64,000 nucleotides of DNA from Tomocerus qinae (taxonomy: Eukaryota; Arthropoda; Collembola; Entomobryomorpha; Tomoceridae), in assembly GCA_020055645.1 (NCBI GenBank), contig CM034549.1:7812001-7876000 (forward strand), read 5' to 3'. Each line of letters starts with the position of its first letter. Position 1 is the stretch's first letter. This document shows positions 36,501 to 49,160 of this stretch, piece by piece. Both the position numbers and the translations under genes were made by a program. The notes beneath the pieces were generated by a model, which saw only the letters and a list, made by a program, of their open reading frames with translations, did not search any database and was not told where the DNA came from.

Positions 36501-39500
36501 ATTAATTAAAACATTACGCCACAATATTTACATAATACTACAAGATATCCACAAAATGCAGACAGGCAAAGTGTTGCGACCGAATGCAAATGATGTAATA
36601 GTTGAACTCGGAACAGATTGTGTTTATGTTCATAAGAGATTAATTTTAAAGTTGAGAAAACACTTGCACTTAGTGACAGACAGTCCCAGACATTTTTATA
36701 AATATATTCATGAAAAATTAAAAACATGTTTTTTCATTGTCATTTTTGCACATCGGGTTGTTAATATTTAAAAGAGTATGCATATCCGATTCTAGAATAT
36801 GATTAGATATGCTATTTATAATATTGTACATAGTTTAATGGACAATGGTGGATTTTATAGGTACTGACTTATGTTGAGTAAACCAGTTTACTAGATGGAC
36901 ATTTTGGACGCGTCAAAAACAGACACAGCTTTCATGAATACCGACGGAGAGCAGGGAAAGGGATATTTTCTACTCTTTAATATTCGACACAATACAAATT
37001 CCACACATCCAGACTCGCCCTTTTGCTTTCTTCATTGTGCATGATTGATATGTCTTTGCTTATAGCAGAAGTATGTCCCTTCACAAGGTTTCAGGTTAAG
37101 GTACTTCGTTATATTGTAGAATTATTTAAAAGTCGAAAAATCACCTGGTGTAATTTATTTTGAAGTAATTAGTTATTGCATGCTAAATGAAGGACATTCC
37201 AGTACTAAATGATACTTTGCAATTTTGCCTAAAAATGGTTTTGGTATGGCGGTTCATTTTCATCCCTGAAGTATGGACGAGATGAGGGAAAACTGAAAGG
37301 GTACATCAGAGTACAAGTCAGAGTAACAAGAAAAGGGTTGGGAATGTTGACAAAGCTGACATCTCCCTTCACAAAGCAACTCAAAGTTAAACGGCCAATT
37401 CCCAACGTTGTAGTTGAATTGCATTAAATATAAGCAAGTGTTGACAGTTATTTGGCTGTACCTGAACTGGCTAACTTTCTTTGAGCTCCACTTTGCTTTG
37501 ACAAGATCCGGATATCAAAAATACAAAAATTGGACATAAGAATATACAATCTCAAAATGATTCCAGGGGATCCGAGTGAAATGTCCACTGCAGATTCCGA
37601 TTCTTCATACGACATGAAAAATCAACTACTGGATTTATAAAGAAGGGTGACAATGACAAGTCTTTCAATTGAAGTAGCCTCAGAAAACTTGTTCGGCCCT
37701 TCAAGAAACTTTTGAATTTTCAAGTGGGAATAGCTTTCATTTGTGCTATTGGTAGCTATATTTATATCACCATCTTTGTATTTTCAGGTGAGCAACAGAC
37801 AGGTCCAATTTCGAATTGCTTTTATTTTCAGAATGTTTATGTCAAGTTATCTGGCTGGCTACAGACACAACCTGAATGAAATAAGAACGAAATTTGTGTT
37901 ATGGCGAATGAATATCTATAAAAGTATTTTAAGAAAAGGACAAAAAATCCTGCCAATTCTATTTTGGTAGCTCCGTATTAATTTTTGGTAGTAAATATTG
38001 TGTAAATATTTGGTCCTGAGATAACAGTGCAAAAGTTTGCTGTTATAAACTGAAATCTTAGTCTCCTGAAGTTTCTTTCTGAAGGTGTATCGAATCTCAT
38101 CATTTACTCAATGTTTGTTGATGTCATTCGTCTCATCTTCTCCCATTCCAATCTAAAGCCACGACAAGAGCCATGAACAATATACAATCTCCTTTCTATT
38201 ATAGTTTATATGGTATTTCATTTCGTCAACCTCATCTTTATAAAAGTATAACATCCTTATGGGTAATAGTAGAGGATATGCAAGAAGATCAGTCAAAGAG
38301 TGTATATAGTAGTTATTCAATAGTGGATTTAGATTTAGTCTGGTGAATTGATCTTTGTTCGCTATTGCTGATCTCTCTGCTGATTGTGTTAAGGAGGATG
38401 TGTGCGGTGTAGAGAGTGGAGCGAGTGGATAGCGAATTGAAGTATGTAAGAGAATTGATTGAGAACTTTTTTATTTTCTCCCCCTTTCCATCGTTCTGTT
38501 TCACTTGAATCGTGTCGTTCCTGATTAAAATTTCACACACACACTTTTTAGTGGCAAAGAAATCTCCTCTTCCCAGACAGATGAGATAGATCATTTTCAC
38601 GCCTTTTCCAGATCTAACTAAATCAATTTTTGGCTACTGTCTTTCCATCCCTTCAATAATACAGCCATTTCAAATTGCTTTTCACCCACCACTTTAAATA
38701 AACTACGGCTCTCTGGCAACTTTTCTCTCCTCAATATAAACATTCTTTTACTGACATATGGCATTGAGCTCTCATTTATATAAACTACTTCTTCTAACTC
38801 TTCCATTTGTATCAACAACAACATTGGACTTGTCATTGGAACAGAACTCTTTATATTGCTCTCATACAAGTACATAAATTGACAAAACTAGTCAAAATGA
38901 GTAAACCGCAAACATATGATAAAATCAATTTTTATTTTTCAGTTTTCACCAATTGCAAATTAATAGGATTTACATTCGAACGAGACATTTGTTAGTTGGT
39001 AAAGATTTCCAATAGCCTTCACATTCACAGAGGCTGTTTTAATGTATTTGACTCACACCTGAATTTTGTATAGTATCAAGTAAGGCTTATTTATTATAGT
39101 TCCACTCTCACGTTAATCTCTGTATTCGAAAGACAATGGATCATATGTTAGTCTGGATTTTGTATGGTAGTATTAGTCTTGGTCGTAAAAATCATGGCAT
39201 TGGTATCTTAAATATACAAAAACAAAGATAAAAGTAACTCAAGAACATCGAGTCAATGTCGATGATGATGGATCAGGGTAAGTATAATTGATACTATAGT
39301 AAGATACTCTAGTTTCTAACAATGTTGTAATGGAGATTATTAAAATGTTTTCATTTTTGGAAATATATTTCATTTCTTTATGATGTGTTACGATGCGAGA
39401 TACCATGTGCCAATTAAATTATTACAATATTCAGCTTAACTATACCATAATAACTTAGTTGTAGACTTGAGTTAATTAGAGATAATTTTATGCCAAATTG

Positions 39501-39649
39501 TCAATAAAGTTCAGAAAAAATGAGCCACAGAAAATCTGAAATTTTATTTCAATTTTTATCGATGAAACATACATTATCTGATTAAAGATTCCTGTGTAAA
39601 AGCCCACGAAAGGAAGACCCATCCCGATTATTCACATTCAAATTCTCAT
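30553..39649. other. Long gene-free stretch
   Basis: Nine kilobases without a supported exon, RNA gene or element. A CT dinucleotide run lies at 35507-35520, next to a locally GC-richer patch (35395-35490). An 85-codon minus-strand frame at 38618-38875 has no recognisable motif and is not called. Confidence 0.4.
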
Positions 39650-39655
39650 TTATTA
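39650..39655 (-). terminator. Poly(A) signal of the NPSS-repeat gene
   Basis: AATAAA on the minus strand, 80 nt beyond the stop at 39735. The spacing fits a short 3' UTR. Confidence 0.5.
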
Positions 39656-39734
39656 ATGTGTCCATTTCCATACAATATTAATACACACTGGCCACTATGA
39701 TTTCAATTGAACCATATTAGTGCAAGCACTACTC

Positions 39735-40424
39735 TTACCCATTAAAACTACTCGCTCTAATGCATTGCCCTCTTGCTGAAAGTACCAACCCTCTACTACT
39801 GCAATTGTCACCGATTGAAGGTGCGCCAGAACCCACGTTATGCTCAGGATGAGGAGGAACGCCAGACGGATGAGACGGATTAGACGGATTAGACGACGGA
39901 TTAAACGACGGATTAAACGACGAACTAGACGGATAAGACGACGGATAAGACGACGGATAAGACGACGGATTAGACGACGGATTAGACGGATTAGACGACG
40001 GATTAGATGGATTAGACGCCGGATTAGACGACGGATTAGACGCCGGATTAGACGACGGATTAGACGACGGATTAGACGGATGAGACGTATGAGACGTATG
40101 AGACGTATGAGACGGATTAACCGGATGAGCGTTATTATTATTATTATTTGGTCCAACTATGCTTGGTTGTCCCTGTGCCTGATTTTCAATGAGGATTCTT
40201 ATCGTAATAACAGGGCCATCATTTTTTTGGTTTTGGTTTTGGTATGGTAATCCATAGGAGCCTGGAGAACTGTCGACGTGCACAATTTGAGGGCTTTGTA
40301 CAGTGTAGTAAGGTGAATAAGGCCCATACACACCGGCTGAGGCACAAATATTCTCAAACGAGAACATCACTGCAATTCCTACCAACAACTTGATTTGTAA
40401 CGCTGAACTTATATTCACCTTCAT
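39735..40424 (-). CDS. Small secreted protein with Asn-Pro-Ser-Ser repeats, 229 aa
   Basis: The ATG at 40424 starts a typical signal peptide (MKVNISSALQ, hydrophobic core LLVGIAVMF, likely cleavage near CASA at residues 27-30). The mature protein begins with a Gly/Tyr/Pro segment (GVYGPYSPYY), then a short beta-like stretch (VITIRILIE, 72-80), a run of six Asn (93-98), a low-complexity block of NPSS, NPAS and YPSS units (about 104-188), and a tail with two cysteines (208 and 221). An acceptor (ATTTTTCAG) 18 nt before the ATG implies an upstream non-coding exon that I could not locate. The composition suggests an extracellular structural, cuticle-like or adhesive protein, but no family is recognised. 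Isolated gene; nearest neighbours are kilobases away. Confidence 0.65.
   Translation of the reverse strand: MKVNISSALQIKLLVGIAVMFSFENICASAGVYGPYSPYYTVQSPQIVHVDSSPGSYGLPYQNQNQKNDGPVITIRILIENQAQGQPSIVGPNNNNNNAHPVNPSHTSHTSHTSHPSNPSSNPSSNPASNPSSNPASNPSNPSSNPSNPSSNPSSYPSSYPSSYPSSSSFNPSFNPSSNPSNPSHPSGVPPHPEHNVGSGAPSIGDNCSSRGLVLSARGQCIRASSFNG
39861..40115 (-). repeat. Coding minisatellite for NPSS/NPAS/YPSS units
   Basis: Tandem array of 9-12 nt units built on GGATTAGACGAC (plus strand), with variants GACGCC and GATAAG. It lies wholly in frame inside the secreted protein gene, so unit-number changes keep the reading frame. It also keeps two other frames open, one on each strand, giving Arg/Ile-rich and Leu/Ile/Arg-rich ghost frames that are not genes. 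Confidence 0.85.
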
Positions 40425-40442
40425 CTTCGCTTTAATTGCAAT

Positions 40443-43400
40443 CTGAAAAATAAATATTTTGAGAATATAATAAAAATATTGAAAAACCAATAAAGAATTT
40501 TTAAAAAAAATGAAGGATTTCACTAACTCGTATCAGATTTGTAAAGGAAATTCTCGTTTATTGATAGAATATTTGGGATTCACTGATGCCGCAAACCAGC
40601 TCTTGTTTCGAAGATTTTCTGTTCAGTAATGAATGAAAGATTATTAAATTACGCACATTTATCTAATTCATTACATTTCCTAAGTAGTAAAACTTATCCT
40701 AATAAGTTGTTTGACTTGTGCCAATCGATCGATGCCTTTCACAAACAATTTTTAAAAGTAACTGTCCTTGTTCGCAATACCCAGCTGGTCATTACAGAGG
40801 ATGTCAACAATCAAGTCAGTGTAGAAGCTGCAATCTAGTTTTGATGTACTGACAAGTTTTATAGGTACTTTCATACGCACTTAAAATGGAATACACTAAT
40901 TGTTTCATGCTATTAATCTATAAATTAGGATAATAGGCTCGATAAAGCAATAAATGTAGCAACCTGTATGGATATATGTACCATGTCTGGTAGGGTGATC
41001 TTAAAACAAGATGCACAAAAAAAATGAACTACGCCCCACCGTGGGTAAGAATTGCATATTTTGAAATTCGACCAAAATGTTAAAACAATTTCTTTCGAAA
41101 TTCAATAACAGCTCTGCAGGACTTGTGCTTCAACATTTGTAATTGAAAGACTGTGGCAATTGTATAATATACACATTTAGAATACTTTTGTGTAATTTCT
41201 CAGACATTTACTAGAAACTGTAATAAACACTGATCCAAGGCAGCTATAACAACACAATATAAGGTACTCTCTTGCCGTAATATTTCAGATAAAAATTAAC
41301 TTTTTTCATTCTTGGGAATAAAATCGCCATTTTATTCCCAATACTCGTACTTCAGTAAGGTGCCCCGGATAGGGGACCATAGTTACGGTAGTATAACGGT
41401 AACGCACTGCGATTATCGAGAAAAAAAGTGAAGTTTTATTTGAAATATTATGGCAAAAGGCTACCTGGTTAGGTTATACGTGCCTTGCACTGATCTGTCT
41501 CAAATGAAAACTGTGTTGCGTACTACACTACCGGTGTGTTTGCGTTGCATTGCGTACGTATATTTTGATAGAATGAAGAACAGGTTAGGCATGGAGTAAA
41601 TTGAGAAATATTTGCTGAATGAAAACTCGCAAATGAATCAGCTGCGTCCCCTTTGGTAGCTTGCAGGAGATATTAAGGTTCTTTGCTTGTTCTACCTCCA
41701 TGGGTTAGAGACTGCTCTCGTACAATATCCACCACAGCTACTAACTTTATTTTCTGATACTCTCTTTGAGACTATTTCTCAATTTGTCTCACAGTCTCAA
41801 GTATTACCCAGTTTCACTTCACGACGTTCACTCAAGACGCAAATTCTATGCATTATAAAATTCAGTATTTGTTTGTAGATGCATACAACAGTTACATGCC
41901 ACTTTAGGAAATGGTATATGATGAGAAATGTATTTACCAATAACAGATATAATATTCACCAACATTTGATTTAATTTCTAAAAATGCTTACTCGGAGTGG
42001 AGTGTATTGTTTTATGTAATTTCTTATTAGCTTATGCCCATCAAAAGAACACATAAATAAATAAATATCTTATGTGGGTAAAAATGATCTCCCTCAGAAT
42101 ATTTTTATAAGAATAGACGCCCAAAGGCATTAGGATGCTCTATTTCTTAGAATATTTTCGTCGTAAGTTAGTAAGTACAGACGTGTTTCTAGTGACTATT
42201 ATAATATTGTAGGAGAATACATGTCATGCTGCAAATATAATACTTGCATACAGATTTATAATGCATTTGTCTGTCGATAAGTAACTGATATTCCTATCTG
42301 TAAACATGTTGACCAAAAGGGAGTTTTGGTCAAAACACAACTATATAAAAGGAATTGATTACAAGATATAAGATTGCATTTGCAAACCAAATTAGTAAAA
42401 TAAATGCGTTTTTAAGAATAATTATTGAATGAAGGATGGCCAATCTGCATTCCCTCTCTCCTTAACCATTGTAGTCAAAGTACCTCTCTACATATACAAT
42501 TGAACTACTTATACAATTGATAATACAGCTCAACTGAAGTTTTCCTACTGCTATTAATGCTAACTAGTGTGACTATGATAAAATACATTGCATGCCATGA
42601 TGCAATCTCTTTTGGTGCTTGCAGATTCATTAGGTATACTTACACTCAATTAAATAGCCTCTAGAATTATGCGAATAAAATGAATGCAGATTTTTTTATA
42701 TTTCTAGTTTTTACATATTTATATTATATCCTGCACTCCAATCGAATACTAGTATTGAAATTGCTGCATACTTACTCTGCAGTAAATGATTTAGATTAGT
42801 CTTATATCCAGTTGTATAAGGTGCGTGTATCTAATAATTATGGTCTACTTGCTTCAGAATGTTAATCAGGTTTATAAAAGATTTATTCTAAAGCAGCCGT
42901 GACCATTTCCTTCAAGATTGAAACTGAAGGAACGTCTAAATGAGTATTTTTCATACTCTGAATTCACAACATTAAGCAAAAATCAATAAAGGTTAGAAAA
43001 ATATTACGTAGTACGTACTAGACGCAGAAGATGAAGGATAAATATGCTAGTTGTGCTTCAAATGCAATAGAAAGTATAAAATGTATGATTTCTGCTAATA
43101 AAGTAGTACTATTAATATTCACTTATTTATAGTCACCATAACCATTCATTACGCATACTTATCTATACCTTCATTATATAACTTGTATCCAACTGAAATT
43201 ATGGTCATCATACCCAAATACAAATCTTTAATATACAGGTACAATAATTATAATACAGATATGCCATGCATACGTGGTTAACACTATTTAATATTAATTC
43301 TCCAAATACAGTAGTTGTTAATAAGACTCGTTTAGTGTCGATAATCGGCCCTTGCTCGCTGTAATTATTAATTCATATCAAAGACGCAGCTTCTATCTCA

Positions 43401-46157
43401 CTTTATGTAAAGGGAAACAACTTGTTCCTTTCATCATGCAAATTGTCGTCACATTTCATCATCGCCAAAACCCTCGCATGATAACTAATGAATAGATTTT
43501 CTTGTGCAAAAATATAACACAAAATTAGGCTTTTGAATCTCAACCATTTTTTTGTATGCTAACAAATAAAACATTTAAAAAACTGGTACATGGTCTACTG
43601 ATACACATAGATAATCAAAATTGGGATACATCGAAGTGTATTTAATTCAGTCAATACTAAGTGCGAATTATTACGCATTAATTAACTACAATTAAATGCG
43701 TAAAAGTGGAGACAACTCGGGAAACGGTGGCTATAAAAATTAATTTAGTCCAACACAATTTTTAGAGTTACACTTCCATGTTAATTATGCCTGCACTACA
43801 ATCAACCATGTCCAATTTATGACAAATAATTGCTGTAATTTACAAATGGCTATTAAAACTGCTGTATTCACTTAAAGGACCAATTACATGATAATTATGG
43901 TATTTAACATCAAAAAACAATATAAGGCATGTTGATTTTATAATAAACACTTAAACTGAAATTGCATAAGTTATTTGAAAACAATTTTCCATTTTTTTCA
44001 ACCTAAATGATAATACGACAATCTATCACAAATGATGACATTTGTTTATGTCCTAAATTGTATTATGAACTGTAATTTTTCATTCCCTCAATTCAATCTA
44101 CTGTAAGTGATGTGTATGATAAATTGTTATTTTGACAAATAAAGTTGAATGGCCCCATTGAGAAATCAATTTTTAAGATTCGTATCATATTGAGATTAAT
44201 GTTACCGAGAAAAATGCACTAATAAATAATGTCTAAATACTATAGCTATGTATAATTTATACAAAATCCTATCTCATTTTGACCTGTAAGTGTTATCCAG
44301 TTACAAGTGTTTCAATATTGGGGGTAGATTTTGTTTCGTCTCAGAACATTTACTTATCATTTTTATTAGGCAATACGCAACTGTAAAATCACTTAATAAT
44401 CTTATTTATAATGTCTCTAGTCTTACTGTAAGTTGATAATAACTTCTACTTCTACACTATTATGCTAATATGCATCATTCTTATCTACACTATGTAATAA
44501 TGCTAAGTTAAACAAAAAAGAAATCTATTTTCATATAACTGTAAGTCTAAATAAGTATAAATATGTATTAATATTTCTTATTACTATTCCATACAGTAGT
44601 AGATGACAATATATACTTTTTAAGCTGATCTATTTACAAAGTGTTGCATATAAAAATAGAATTAGAGAATGAATAAGTATATTGACTTCTATGTACCTAT
44701 CTACCGAATCTATGGTTGATAATGCTGCTAGCTGTATTAATACATACAATAATCCAAAAGGTGAAGTATAAGATATCGATAGGCCTAAATTTTGAAAGCG
44801 TATGGACAACTGTAACATTTTAAGAAGGTATTGCATTCTCAATTGACCGTGATTATCAATTTTTTGTTCTATTACCAACGAACTGGCAAAACACAAAAAT
44901 ACTCCAAAATACGTTGACACAAAATGTGTTATTTCCGTTTCAGAGATGGCACATGAGAGCGGAAAATCGGGAAAGGAAATATTTTTCGGGGTATATAGGT
45001 TTCTCAGCTGTGCATAAACATAAATAACCCTCTTTCCTCTTCTGGCTAAGGAATCGATGTAGCTTTAGCTTTTAGAAATATGATTTAAGACTGAATATTT
45101 ACAAATGTAAATTATCAAGCATAATTTTATAGTTATTACACAAATAAAAGGTCCAAAAAGGTAAAAATGAAATATTTTCAGGACAACCTTACGTAGTTTT
45201 ACAGTATTTAAACCTAGTAACGAGTCATTATCTAATAATAAATATAGAGATAACATTCTTTTCTATGATTTAATGTAACCAAAAAGATCAGGTGATGTCA
45301 TATAATACTACAAAACCATGATGCACGATGAATTCCTGGAGATTTTTTTTCATTTTGTGAGAACTTTCAGTGTCCTAAATATTCAGACTTGATGGAGAAA
45401 TTCTAAATATCGTTTTATGTTCTGTTTCCCATCGTTTACATAGCTCTCTATTTATAATAGCGTCAATATTGACATTAAGGGGTTAATAATACAAATCGAA
45501 TCCCGACTTTCCAATTTCATGTGTAAGAAGAATTAAGAATACCGTTATTCAAATCGTAACAACAATGTTGATGATAAATCAGAACTAAAAGTAAAGATAC
45601 CGATGATAAAGGATTGCTGATGCAATGGCGTGCTTTGCAGTGGAGTCATTAAGTATTCTTGCGATCTGACTTTGTTTAAGCGTATGATATTAATATTACG
45701 GTGGTGGAAGTGAATTTAGTAAACTACGTAAGCGAAGCTTGTTCTGTAGATGTTGGAAAACATGAAGCGAGTTATTAGACCAGTAGTTTGTGTTTAGTAT
45801 GGGGTTGGTATATGTAATGCAGTAGTAGTAGTACGTGAGGGATGTATCTGTCGAATATGTTTATGTAAAGATCGTAGATAATAACAAGAAATTAAAAGTT
45901 AAGTAGCAGAGCAAGTCTCATCACTTGCCACTTGGAAGCTGACGGGAGAATTACTACTCAGAAAAACTCTTAGGGACCTACCATAACTATATAGTCGATA
46001 GTTTGTTTGGTCTTGGACTCTTTTCTTCAGGGATTGGGTGTAGGTTATCCATCTCGTCTATAATTATTAGCGTCATTACGATTCCTAGACACTACTACTA
46101 AAAGACGCAAAAGCAAATTAAGCAGAAGGAACCCAATTTCACAAATCAGAGTACCTC
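40443..46157. other. Intergenic stretch between the NPSS-repeat gene and PAH
   Basis: The non-coding first exon(s) and promoter of the NPSS-repeat gene should lie at its left side and those of PAH at its right, but neither can be placed. A tRNA-like fragment near 41390-41415 is not a full tRNA gene. Confidence 0.4.
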
Positions 46158-46165
46158 TATATAAG
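46158..46165 (+). promoter_or_regulatory. TATA-like motif just upstream of the PAH start codon
   Basis: TATATAAG lies 23 nt before the ATG at 46189. If it worked as a TATA box at the usual spacing of about 30 nt, transcription would start at or next to the ATG, leaving almost no leader. A plausible splice acceptor (TTCACAAATCAG) lies just upstream at about 46150, so the leader may instead come from an upstream non-coding exon. Use as a promoter is uncertain. Confidence 0.3.
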
Positions 46166-46188
46166 CTCAAAAGAATATCCCAAACATC

Positions 46189-48870
46189 ATGTCTGTTGAA
46201 GTTGAGAAACCCAAACGTCTAAGTGACTCTGAAAATATGCCTCCAGATCAGGTAACATTTTTTATTGGTGGATAATGATAATTGCGGTACCCACATTAAG
46301 AAATCCTCAAAATCAAATCTCAATTTTTTGTTTTCTAGCCATTTTTAATGAAGGGGGGAAATTATATTCGCGAGGGAAAAGATTCCCACCGAAGCACTTG
46401 TATCATTTTCTCTGTGAACGAAGAAGTCGGAGCATTGGCAAGAGCTCTGAAGGTTTTCAAGGTATGTTTCCTATTTTCGTTAAAATATTTCTAAAAACGA
46501 TTTCTAAAAATAAATTTTTTGACAGGACAACAAAGTAAATCTTCTGCATATTGAGTCACGGTCTTCAAAACGTTCGCCTGGGGAATATGAATTTATTGTG
46601 GAGTGTGATACGAATGCAGGGAATGTTGGTGAAGCTATGGAAAAGATTCGTGAAGAAAGCGCCTACATGAAAATAATTTCAAGAAATTACAGAGACAATA
46701 GCGGTAATTTTATTTAATTCTCCAGCAGGTATATCAGGCCATCTGTTAATATTGTACTTGAAAATAATTTTGAATTTAATTTTGTCAGATGTGACACCGT
46801 GGTTCCCCCGAAAAATCCGAGACCTTGATAAATTCGCAGATCAAATATTGTCATATGGGTCAGAGCTAGACTCAGATCATCCTGGATTCACAGATCCTGT
46901 TTACAGAGCCAGAAGGAAACAATTGGCAGATTTGGCCTTCAATTACAAACAGTAAGCACAAAGCTCCTTATCACAAGTAGATTTAAATAATATCTTCATT
47001 CGCAATTATCTGATCTGGTTTGATATGCGTTCGTATTATGCAAGTCAACGAGTCAATTAATTCTGATTGGTACAAAGAGCCCGTTGAAATCTAAACTACT
47101 TATTTATAATTACTCGGCAAGGCTAATTCAATCCTGGGCCATTACAAACGATTGAGCGCAATTATTTTCCTTGTATATTGTTTGCTTGCGCAAGGAAGAG
47201 ATAAATAAATATTTATTTCCAGATTTCTCTGACCTCCTCACCATCTATTCTTGTGTCCACTCAATCAGATCAAATTATAGCTACACGCATAAGGAATTAA
47301 CTTTGATTTATTGAAGAGGAAACTTGTAATAAAATAGTATAAATATATATTTTCTATTTTTACAGTGGCCAGCCTCTGCCGCATATTGAATATACGTCAA
47401 CAGAGATAGAGACATGGGGCAAGGTCTTCCGTCAAGTGACAGAATTATATCCTACACACGCTTGTAAAGAGCATAACCATATATTCCCACTTTTGGTCGA
47501 AAACTGTGGATTCAGAGAAGATAACATTCCTCAGCTGGAAGATATTTCCCAATTCCTAAAAGGTTCGTTTCTACTGCTCTAAATCTTTCGACTTGTTATA
47601 ATAATTTGTCCTTTTCGTGTTTAAAGATTGTACTGGATTTACTCTACGGCCTGTAGCTGGCCTTTTATCTTCAAGAGATTTCTTGGCTGGATTGGCTTTC
47701 CGTGTCTTCCACTCTACTCAATATATTCGACATCACTCTTGTCCTTATTATACTCCTGAGCCGTAAGTTTCCTTATCTCTATGTCATGATACCACTTTTT
47801 CAGTAATTATTAATATCTAGTACGTGACAATGTTGATGTAACTAGCTATTTTAGTGTCAAATGTCAAAAAATATATTTAGATTATCTTCTCAAACACATC
47901 ACTACACACGTCTGCAAAAATTATGCAAAAATTGCTACATTCTCTTTAATCACTAATAAATTACGACATTTGGCTATATGCAATTAAGTATATGTTATGT
48001 CGGCAATTTAAAAGTAGTCCTTATAAAATCATTATCTCTAAATTGTAATCTTAATATTTATGTGTAAATGTTTCAGTGATGTATGCCATGAACTGTTGGG
48101 ACATGTTCCATTATTTGCTGATCCAGACTTTGCACAATTTTCTCAAGAGATCGGACTTGCGTCACTCGGAGCTCCAGATGAAGATATTAAGAAATTAGCC
48201 ACTGTAAGTATTTATTTTTTTAATTCTATCTACTTACAATCTGTTAACTGTTCTAGCTTTATGCAATCAATTTATTACGTAACGAATGCTTACCGCTTAT
48301 CTCTGAGTTACTCTTCTAGTAACAGAAATAGTATATTTATTAACAGTAAGTTGCTTCAGGAAAGTCGATTACTAATTGATTGTCTTGATTTTAGTGTTAC
48401 TGGTTTACTGTTGAGTTTGGCCTTTGCAAGGAAAATGGAGAGATTAAGGCTTATGGAGCCGGACTTCTTAGTTCATATGGAGAATTGCAGCATTGTCTAT
48501 CAGACAAGCCAGAGCTGAGGGCTTTTGATCCTCCCAAAACAGGGATACAAGAATATCCCATCACGGTCTACCAGCCCATTTACTATGTCGCTGAGAGCTT
48601 CATTGATGCCAAAAATAAATTAGCGTAAGTGAATTCATTCACTTTACAAATTCATGCGAAAAACTAGATTAATATTTTCACCTTTTTTACCTTAGGAAAT
48701 ATGCGGAGACGATTGAGCGTCCTTTTGGCATCCGTTACAACCCGTACACTTGCAGCGTTGAAATCCTCGACTCCAAAGTTCAGCTTCAAAATCTTTTACA
48801 GGATATTAAAACTGATATTAATTTACTGCAAGGATCCATGGCTAAAATAGATTTTGATTCATCGCATTAG
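46189..48870 (+). CDS. PAH: Phenylalanine-4-hydroxylase (Henna-type), nine exons, 463 aa
   Basis: Biopterin- and iron-dependent cytosolic enzyme converting phenylalanine to tyrosine; the arthropod enzyme can also hydroxylate tryptophan. Exons: 46189-46251, 46339-46461, 46526-46703, 46789-46951, 47366-47562, 47627-47762, 48077-48203, 48395-48624, 48696-48870. All introns are GT-AG and phases join without a stop, giving 1392 nt. An N-terminal regulatory ACT domain holds the two phenylalanine-site motifs, GAL (52-54) and IESR (71-74). The catalytic domain runs from about residue 123. Iron ligands are His291 and His296 (CHELLGHVP) and Glu336 (FTVEFG), matching human 285, 290 and 330 with a constant offset of 6. 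The C-terminus has leucine heptads (about 415-455) as in the tetramerisation helix. Length fits the family (human 452). The ATG is supported by the KRLSD motif at residues 9-13, which matches the human Ser16 phosphorylation context. Tyrosine and tryptophan hydroxylases are less likely because the regulatory domain and core read as PAH. Confidence 0.96.
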
Positions 48871-49154
48871 AATTGTTTACCACTGACTGGATTGAGTCGT
48901 ACCAGTTGGTTTGTTTTTCTTTCGTTTAAATCTCTCTTTTTTGCTTGTTTATATTCTATGATACTTCGATGGTGTAATAATTTTTATGTAGAGTTCAGAG
49001 TTTCCTTATACTGATATATAACTATAGAGCACTATAAAATGATGTTTAAGTACTCGTTAATAATATCGAACCTTCGAGTTGTAAAATTGCCAAAAGTTTA
49101 ACTCCTGCTTGAAATAAGATTATTTTCTTTATCGCTTGATCGCTTTCCGAGAAA

Positions 49155-49160
49155 AATAAA
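49155..49160 (+). terminator. Poly(A) signal of PAH
   Basis: AATAAA lies 285 nt after the PAH stop codon and is the first canonical hexamer I found downstream. It would give a 3' UTR of about 300 nt. Confidence 0.6.

Noticed and set aside
38618-38875. 85-codon minus-strand frame with several Met and Glu/Lys residues
   Set aside because: Reads plausibly but has no motif, splice site or poly(A) support.
39695-40156. Leu/Ile/Arg-repeat frame on the minus strand
   Set aside because: It is the NPSS minisatellite read in another frame and has no signal peptide or splice context of its own.
39840-40250. Arg/Ile-rich frame on the plus strand
   Set aside because: Antisense reading of the same minisatellite.
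41385-41420. tRNA-like segment (AGTATAACGGTAACGCACTG)
   Set aside because: Resembles a tRNA D-arm and A box, but no TTCGA-type B box or acceptor stem follows; at most a degenerate tRNA-derived repeat.
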